From an uncultured bacterium (GTDB lineage Bacteria; Hydrogenedentota; Hydrogenedentia; Hydrogenedentales; CAITNO01), in the NCBI GenBank assembly GCA_937923585.1, contig CALDSM010000564.1, positions 1 through 10,341 on the forward strand: 10,341 bases of DNA. Direction: 5' to 3'. Position numbers and translations under genes: made by a program. This document shows, in pieces, positions 6,156 through 10,341 of this stretch (the first letter of the stretch is position 1; each line of letters begins with the position of its first letter). The notes under the pieces are model-generated. The model worked only from the letters and a program-made list of their open reading frames with translations. It searched no databases and was not told the origin of the DNA.

Positions 6156-7778
6156 ATGCGCGACAACGCCTGTGACATTACGCTGATTATGCCTCCCATG
6201 TGGAGCACCACGGTGCCGTGGACCGCTCCGGCCTTTCTCTGCGAGTCACTGAGGCGGCGGGGCTTCAAGGTGCAGTTCCTGGATTACAATATCCAGTTGT
6301 ACCGACTGTGCGAGCGTCTTGGATACGCCCGTCTTTGGGATGACCCCGCATTTTTCAACGCCTGGGTGCGCGGAGAATTTGACTACCTCTCGCACCTGTT
6401 TGACCTGGAAGAAATCCAGGGAGCGGTGGTGGGGTTCAGTGTGACACTGACAAGCCTGAGAAACGCGGTGGCGCTGGCGGAGAGGATTCGCCATCGCCAT
6501 CCCCACCGCAAGATCATTTTCGGAGGCCACAGCGTTCATATGCCCGAACAGGCGGCAAGCGTGCCGTTTGATGCCGTGAATGCCATATGCAAGGGAGAGG
6601 GGGAAGAACTGATATGCGAGGTGATGGAAAAGGGATTCGGCCGCCTGCAGGAGATTCCCGGACTCTATCTGCCCACGGCGCAGGGCTGGAAACTGAATGA
6701 GGAGCGTCCACTTGCCGCGGACCTGGACCGTGTGCCCTGGCCCCGCTATGACGAAGTGGACCTCAGTCTCTACACGAAACCCTACCTTGGATTGGTGGGG
6801 TCCCGCGGATGCCTGGGGAAATGTGTCTTCTGTTCCGAACGGCGCGTGTTTCCGGGGCATCGTTCACGCTCCGCGCACAACCAGGTGGACGAACTGGAGT
6901 ACCTGTCGTCCCGATTCCGTGTCGAACATTTCCCCTACTACGACGCGCTGGTCAACGGCGATTACGGGCTCGTGCGCCAGAAATCGGAGGAAATCATCCG
7001 CAGGGGGTTGAAAGTTGACTACAGCGGAAACCTGATGGTGCGTCCGTCCATGCCCGACGATCTGTTTCCGCTCATGCGGAAATCCGGATTCAGCGTGGCT
7101 TTCATCGGTATCGAGAGCGGGTCTGCCGCGACCCTGGCAGGCATGCGAAAACGCCACAACCCGGAGATGGCCTCCGCCTTCCTTCAGAAATGCCACAATG
7201 CGGGGATCCGCACAGAGGTTAATTTCATCGTCGGCTTTCCCACCGAGACAGAGGCGCATTTTGGGGAAACCCTGGATTTTGTCCGCAACAACCGGCCGTA
7301 CATTGACGAAATCATCAGCGTCAACACGTTCGGCCTGGGACCCTCCGATCTGTGGGATCTTCGTGTGACATACGGCATAGAGGGCTGCGAAATGCACAAT
7401 TGGCGCACCAGGGACCGAAGCAACAATCTGGAGGTGCGGCAGGACAGACTGTGCAGATTCCTGGAGCTTGAGAACGAGTTGGGCCTTCGGGGCGACGTGT
7501 TTCTTTCAGACAATTACGCATTCAACGACACCCCTTCCGCAGTCTTGTCCGGTTTCCTGAACGCATTAGAGGAAACGGTCGCATCCTCAACACCCGAAGA
7601 GCGCGCCCGGATTCGGTCCATCGCGGATCGGATGCGGCTGGCGCTACGGTTGCGCCGCGCCACGCCTTTCGAAATGGCCGGAAGACTGGTCGAAAACCTG
7701 CGTGAACGGGGAATGCGGCAAACGCTAAAACGCGGCTGCGAGTGGCTGTGCCTGCGGGCCAAACCGAGAAGAAGTTAA
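6156..7778 (+). CDS. B12-binding-domain-type radical SAM protein
   Basis: A 540-residue protein. Residues 1-170 resemble the Rossmann-like cobalamin-binding domain of class B radical SAM enzymes: LIMPPMW (10-16), LRRRGFKVQFLDY (32-44), GFSVTLTSL (93-101), IFGGHSVHMP (121-130) and GEGEE (147-151). The lower-ligand motif DxHxxG is absent, as in many members. The radical SAM core follows a PWPRYD linker (194-199): SRGCLGKCVFCSER (216-229) supplies the cluster cysteines C219, C223 and C226; FIGIESGS (316-323) and VNFIVGFPTET (355-365) are typical barrel strands. The last 90 residues are helical and basic. Such enzymes often methylate unactivated carbon or phosphorus atoms, or build lipid and antibiotic skeletons; the substrate is unknown. 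The ATG at 6156 sits 10 nt after GGGAA; a GTG at 6153 would add one residue. Confidence 0.88.
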   Translation: MRDNACDITLIMPPMWSTTVPWTAPAFLCESLRRRGFKVQFLDYNIQLYRLCERLGYARLWDDPAFFNAWVRGEFDYLSHLFDLEEIQGAVVGFSVTLTSLRNAVALAERIRHRHPHRKIIFGGHSVHMPEQAASVPFDAVNAICKGEGEELICEVMEKGFGRLQEIPGLYLPTAQGWKLNEERPLAADLDRVPWPRYDEVDLSLYTKPYLGLVGSRGCLGKCVFCSERRVFPGHRSRSAHNQVDELEYLSSRFRVEHFPYYDALVNGDYGLVRQKSEEIIRRGLKVDYSGNLMVRPSMPDDLFPLMRKSGFSVAFIGIESGSAATLAGMRKRHNPEMASAFLQKCHNAGIRTEVNFIVGFPTETEAHFGETLDFVRNNRPYIDEIISVNTFGLGPSDLWDLRVTYGIEGCEMHNWRTRDRSNNLEVRQDRLCRFLELENELGLRGDVFLSDNYAFNDTPSAVLSGFLNALEETVASSTPEERARIRSIADRMRLALRLRRATPFEMAGRLVENLRERGMRQTLKRGCEWLCLRAKPRRS

Positions 7779-7894
7779 CGGCGCAGTCTCGAATGCCTCC
7801 CTTTCGGACTCCGAGCGCGGTTCCACAAATTCTCAACTGTCACTGCAAACGCAGGAAATTCCTTTGGCCATAGCTGGGTCTTCCACCGTCATTC

Positions 7895-9019
7895 TCAAGG
7901 AAGCGAGGTTGCCTGCAGTCTCTCCGCGATGACGCCTTCCGCCCACTGGATCACGGCGGGCAGATGAATGATCTGATTGGTCCAGTATTTCACCAGATTG
8001 TGCCTGCAGTAATCGCCGTCCCAGTCGGGTGTGCTGCGGATCATGCCCGCATCCGCCGCCACCGTCCCGTTCAACCGTTTCAGTGCCCCTTCTCCGGCCA
8101 GATGCCGCAGCGCGTTGTCCATTTCACCGTCGGGGTTTGACAGCAGTGCCGGGTCCGTGTGCGGGTGGGGCGCATCGCGGCCCCACAATTCCGCCGCCGA
8201 GGTGAAGAACGCCTCCGGCAAAGTCCCGCCTCCATGAAGCGTGTGCAGGTACAGCAGCAGCGAGGCCAGATGCACCGCATGTACTTCCACGAGTCCGCCA
8301 ATGCGTGTCAGCAGTTCGCAGTCGAGTTTCCGCTGCGCCTCGCGGCGGGCGTCCGACTCCAGATAGAGCGGTTCGCCAAACACAATCGCCGACGTGTTGC
8401 GCACAGGATGCCAGGTGCGCGCCACCGGCACGGCAGCAATCCGCAGTCCGGGATTCTTTCGCTGGGCGTGATTAATGACGAATGCGGCCGAGCCAGGCTC
8501 CGTAAAATCCTCCCGGTATTCAAACCATGCGCCGGTCCGGCTGCGCGTGCGCCCGGGAAACAGGACCAGCGAACCGGGCCTGCCGAGCACCCCGATCAGT
8601 TGGCGCAACTGTGTCAGACGGATTTGATCGCGCGAAATCAGCACGGCCCCGGCCATCTCGCACAGGTGGTTCACGTCGAACGGCGACCAGTTCCACGGGA
8701 AACCGTCGAAGAAATCATCGCGCATCACGAATCCGGGGGCAACCCTTTCCCCCGAGGCCCAGTGGATGGCCGGCCACAGATCAATCGGGTCGTCCAGTTT
8801 GTGGTGGTTCGACACAAACAGCGCCGGATTGTCCGCGGGGCAGTACTCCGCGTTCACCACGCGCACCCTCCGTTTCCAACGAAACATCTGTCCGATGGCG
8901 ATTCTCAAGACCGGCACGTGATCGGTGAATTCGGGCCGACGCCCAAGCAGCCCGCCCCGCCAAAGAAGGTACTTCATCAGCACCCAGACAAATAGCAACC
9001 ATGAACAGAGGGTCTTCAT
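7895..9019 (-). CDS. PlsC-like 1-acyl-glycerophosphate acyltransferase-family protein
   Basis: A 374-residue protein. A hydrophobic N-terminal segment (6-20) probably anchors it to the membrane. The acyltransferase block is readable: SNHHKLDDP (70-78) gives the catalytic HxxxxD pair His72/Asp77; LISRDQ (127-132) matches block II; LFPGRTRSRTG (153-163) stands where FPEGTRS is usual; and IAAVPVARTW (194-203) matches the block with the conserved proline. The family moves acyl chains to lysophospholipids or other alcohols. Residues from about 225 to 374 form an extra, partly hydrophobic helical region not found in minimal PlsC proteins. The loss of the usual Glu in block III (G-R instead of E-G) may alter substrate binding. 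No Shine-Dalgarno is seen; TAGAAT ends 6 nt before the ATG, suggesting a leaderless message. It is convergent with the radical SAM gene (116-bp gap). Confidence 0.8.
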   Translation of the reverse strand: MKTLCSWLLFVWVLMKYLLWRGGLLGRRPEFTDHVPVLRIAIGQMFRWKRRVRVVNAEYCPADNPALFVSNHHKLDDPIDLWPAIHWASGERVAPGFVMRDDFFDGFPWNWSPFDVNHLCEMAGAVLISRDQIRLTQLRQLIGVLGRPGSLVLFPGRTRSRTGAWFEYREDFTEPGSAAFVINHAQRKNPGLRIAAVPVARTWHPVRNTSAIVFGEPLYLESDARREAQRKLDCELLTRIGGLVEVHAVHLASLLLYLHTLHGGGTLPEAFFTSAAELWGRDAPHPHTDPALLSNPDGEMDNALRHLAGEGALKRLNGTVAADAGMIRSTPDWDGDYCRHNLVKYWTNQIIHLPAVIQWAEGVIAERLQATSLP

Positions 9020-9025
9020 AAATTC

Positions 9026-9055
9026 ATTCTATGGCGGTGCGGCACACGGCCACAA
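9026..9055 (-). promoter_or_regulatory. Promoter for a probably leaderless acyltransferase transcript
   Basis: On the minus strand TTGTGG (9055-9050), an 18-nt spacer and TAGAAT (9031-9026) are followed by 6 nt and then the ATG at 9019. The start codon therefore falls at the expected transcription start, and no Shine-Dalgarno sequence is present. Confidence 0.4.
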
Positions 9056-9103
9056 GGCAGCAGGGCTGGGCAGCGATTGGCGGAGAACTGCAGGGAACAT
9101 TGA

Positions 9104-9559
9104 TCACACGCCAAACTGCCGCAGGTGATGCTCGAAATGGACCACATGAATACGGTCCCAGCCGTCTATGCCCACGTCGCCGAACAGCGGATGCGGCGCG
9201 GGAGACAGTTCGTCCGCCTGCACCAGGTTCAGGTACTCCTCCAGCAGCCGCCGCAGCGTGTCCAGATCGCCCGGCTCCCGCATGGTGACGCCCCTTTCCC
9301 GCAGCCTTCTCGGAATCTGGATGTTCCTGGGAATGGGAAGGAGGCCGACCATGAAGAGCGGTCCCAGCACATGCACGGTGAACCAGTTTCCACAAAATGG
9401 CATCTGCGCGGAACGGCCCATCGAGTGGAGCACCACCCAGACCAGATGTTCAATGAGCGTGTCCCGGCGGAGCACACCCCAAAGCGGCACCGCATCGGGC
9501 GCAATGCGCCCGAGCCGCGCGACAACCCGCTCCACGTAATCCGTGTCCATGTGCTCCAT
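9104..9559 (-). CDS. DUF1569 family protein (DinB-like fold)
   Basis: A 151-residue protein matching the DUF1569 pattern. A helix with RRDTLIEHLVWVVLHSMG (31-48) carries the first candidate metal ligand His38. A conserved-looking proline-rich middle follows (LPIPRNIQIPRRL, 74-86). The C-terminus has PHPLFGDVGIDGWDRIHVVH (122-141) and EHHLRQFGV (143-151), closely like the family ending 'HPxFG..W..l...H..HHLrQFG'. DUF1569 belongs to the DinB/YfiT-like four-helix group, often metal-binding and possibly thiol-dependent transferases, but this family has no defined reaction. Three ATGs in a row occur at 9565, 9562 and 9559; AGGA lies 7 nt before the third, so I start there. A further upstream ATG at 9601 has no ribosome binding site. 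It follows the TPR gene on the same strand with a 97-bp gap. Confidence 0.8.
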   Translation of the reverse strand: MEHMDTDYVERVVARLGRIAPDAVPLWGVLRRDTLIEHLVWVVLHSMGRSAQMPFCGNWFTVHVLGPLFMVGLLPIPRNIQIPRRLRERGVTMREPGDLDTLRRLLEEYLNLVQADELSPAPHPLFGDVGIDGWDRIHVVHFEHHLRQFGV

Positions 9560-9656
9560 CATCATTTCCTGTGTTTCAGACTTTGTCCCCGGCTGCGCCA
9601 TTGTGGGGCACACATTGCCGAAAAACCACCGCCCTGCGCCGACCGCCGCGGGTGCA

Positions 9657-10232
9657 TCATTGCAGCGACTGCATGTTTCTCCTGGCCGCCGCGTTTGCCG
9701 GGTCCAGCGCAAGCGCCTTCTCCAACACCGCGCGCGCCTCGTCCCGTTTGCCGATGCGCTGGAGCGCCGCACCAAGATTGATCAGCGGCACGGGGTTCTT
9801 CGGCTGGAGCCGCACGGCCTCATTCAACGGCGCCACCGCATCCTGCGGGCGGTTGAGTCTCAGCAGCGCATCTCCAAAATTGCTCCACGCATTGCCATTC
9901 TTCGGGTTGAGACCCGTGGCCTTTTCGAACCATTTCGCCGCCTCCTCAGGGTCGCGCGCAACAAGGTCCGTGCCCAGGTTATAGGCGTATTCGTCCACCC
10001 CGGGCGCCAGCCGCACCGCCTCCCGGTCGCATTTTTCGGCCCGTTCCAGGTCGCCCTGCTCGGCAAGCCACTGCGCCGCCCGCGCAAAGGTCGGTGCGTC
10101 ATTGGGGTACACCTTCATTTTGCGTTCATACATGGACCACATGTCGCGCCAAACGCCCACCTGTGCCCAGGAAACCGCCAGCAGCATGAGCACCGGCGCA
10201 GCGCAGGCGGCGACCCGCGGGATGCGGCCCAA
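9657..10232 (-). pseudogene. TMTC-like membrane/TPR protein, C-terminal fragment downstream of an in-frame stop
   Basis: The 191 codons from the first possible start (TTG at 10232) encode one hydrophobic segment (about 5-24) followed by four tetratricopeptide repeats at about 46-78, 80-111, 113-145 and 147-180, each with the W/A-x-x-x-G/A and A-x-x-x-[FY]-x-x-A-[LIV]-x-L-x-P spacing (for example AWSNFGDALLRLNRPQDAV, then LNEAVRLQP). TPRs bind protein partners. The reading frame continues upstream across a TAG at 10263-10265 into conserved-looking membrane sequence, so this is the tail of a larger multi-pass protein of the TMTC / O-GlcNAc-transferase-like type. No Shine-Dalgarno precedes TTG 10232 or the ATG at 10187, so re-initiation is poorly supported. 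It could alternatively be a functional short TPR protein, or the stop could be a sequencing error. Confidence 0.65.
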
Positions 10233-10262
10233 CGGCAGTGATACAAGGGTCCACGCAACGGC

Positions 10263-10341
10263 CTATGCAAGGCCCATGCCGGGAATGTACATGTAGCGGT
10301 CCGCGTAGGGAACGGGGCCATAGGGCAGGAAACCAACCACC
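10263..10341 (-). pseudogene. End of the upstream membrane part of the TMTC-like gene, cut by TAG
   Basis: On the minus strand the frame runs in from outside the window for 25 codons and stops at TAG (10263-10265). It contains PYADRYMYIPGMGL, which closely resembles the conserved 'ADRYxYxPxxGL' loop of TMTC-type multi-pass mannosyl/glycosyltransferase-like proteins with TPR tails. The next codons after the stop, in the same frame (AVAWTLVSLPLGRIP), continue naturally as the following membrane helix. This fragment and the TPR fragment at 9657-10232 therefore look like one gene. The N-terminal bulk lies outside the window. Confidence 0.65.

Noticed and set aside
7779..7894. Terminator between the convergent B12-type radical SAM and acyltransferase genes
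   Set aside because: No stem of useful length with a T-tract was found in either direction; AGGAAATTCCT is palindromic but has no loop.
3759..7910. GTCATTC-containing similar stretches at about 3760 and 7889, both near 3' ends of minus-strand genes
   Set aside because: Beyond GTCATTC and AAGG the two sequences diverge and the second is partly coding, so a repeat family cannot be claimed from two weak matches.
8159..8995. 278-codon open frame on the plus strand
   Set aside because: It lies opposite the PlsC-like gene, is rich in Arg/Pro/His and has no ribosome binding site or motif.
9125..10241. Two long plus-strand frames (9125-9781 and 9543-10241)
   Set aside because: Both are shadows of the DUF1569 and TPR coding sequences on the minus strand; the products have no recognisable motif.
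10263..10265. TAG recoding (pyrrolysine or a reassigned amber codon) in the TMTC-like gene
   Set aside because: Three neighbouring genes end with TAG at natural family ends, and no suppressor tRNA or methylamine methyltransferase context is present; mutation or sequence error is simpler.

Overview
The window is a GC-rich bacterial chromosomal segment, probably from an uncultured Gram-negative lineage. A calcium-type FG-GAP/VCBS propeller protein, a TMTC-like membrane protein with TPRs, a DUF1569 protein and several radical SAM enzymes together suggest the Planctomycetota / PVC / Hydrogenedentota neighbourhood. That placement is an inference from gene content; there is no rRNA or other marker in the window. 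No tRNA, rRNA, CRISPR array, insertion sequence or phage gene was recognised. The mix is ordinary metabolism plus small uncharacterised modification enzymes.

Layout. (1) 2-775 (+) is the 3' end of an FG-GAP repeat protein. It converges on a GNAT acetyltransferase at 780-1418 (-); the two stop codons sit inside one 18-bp perfect palindrome. (2) 1548-3394 (+) is a probable three-gene operon: a half-length TauE/SafE membrane protein, an isoprenylcysteine-methyltransferase-like membrane protein, and IspE of the MEP isoprenoid pathway. (3) 3395-3801 is a gene-free, AT-richer stretch with 9-bp-period repeats. (4) 3802-7778 holds a SPASM-type radical SAM protein (-), divergent from a zinc-ribbon SAM methyltransferase (+) and a B12-binding-type radical SAM protein (+). 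This looks like a small modification or biosynthesis locus and is the most interesting unit here. (5) 7895-9019 (-) is a PlsC-like acyltransferase with a long extra C-terminal region, followed by a DinB-like DUF1569 protein at 9104-9559 (-). (6) 9657-10341 (-) is the C-terminal part of a TMTC-like membrane/TPR protein. It is split by an in-frame TAG at 10263-10265, so it appears to be a broken gene or to carry a sequence error.

Regulation. A TAGAAT hexamer recurs just upstream of four genes. In front of the acyltransferase, and (as TATGCT) in front of ispE, it lies 6 nt from the start codon with no Shine-Dalgarno sequence, which points to leaderless mRNAs. Other genes (tauE-like, the methyltransferase, DUF1569) have readable Shine-Dalgarno sequences, so both initiation modes seem to be in use.
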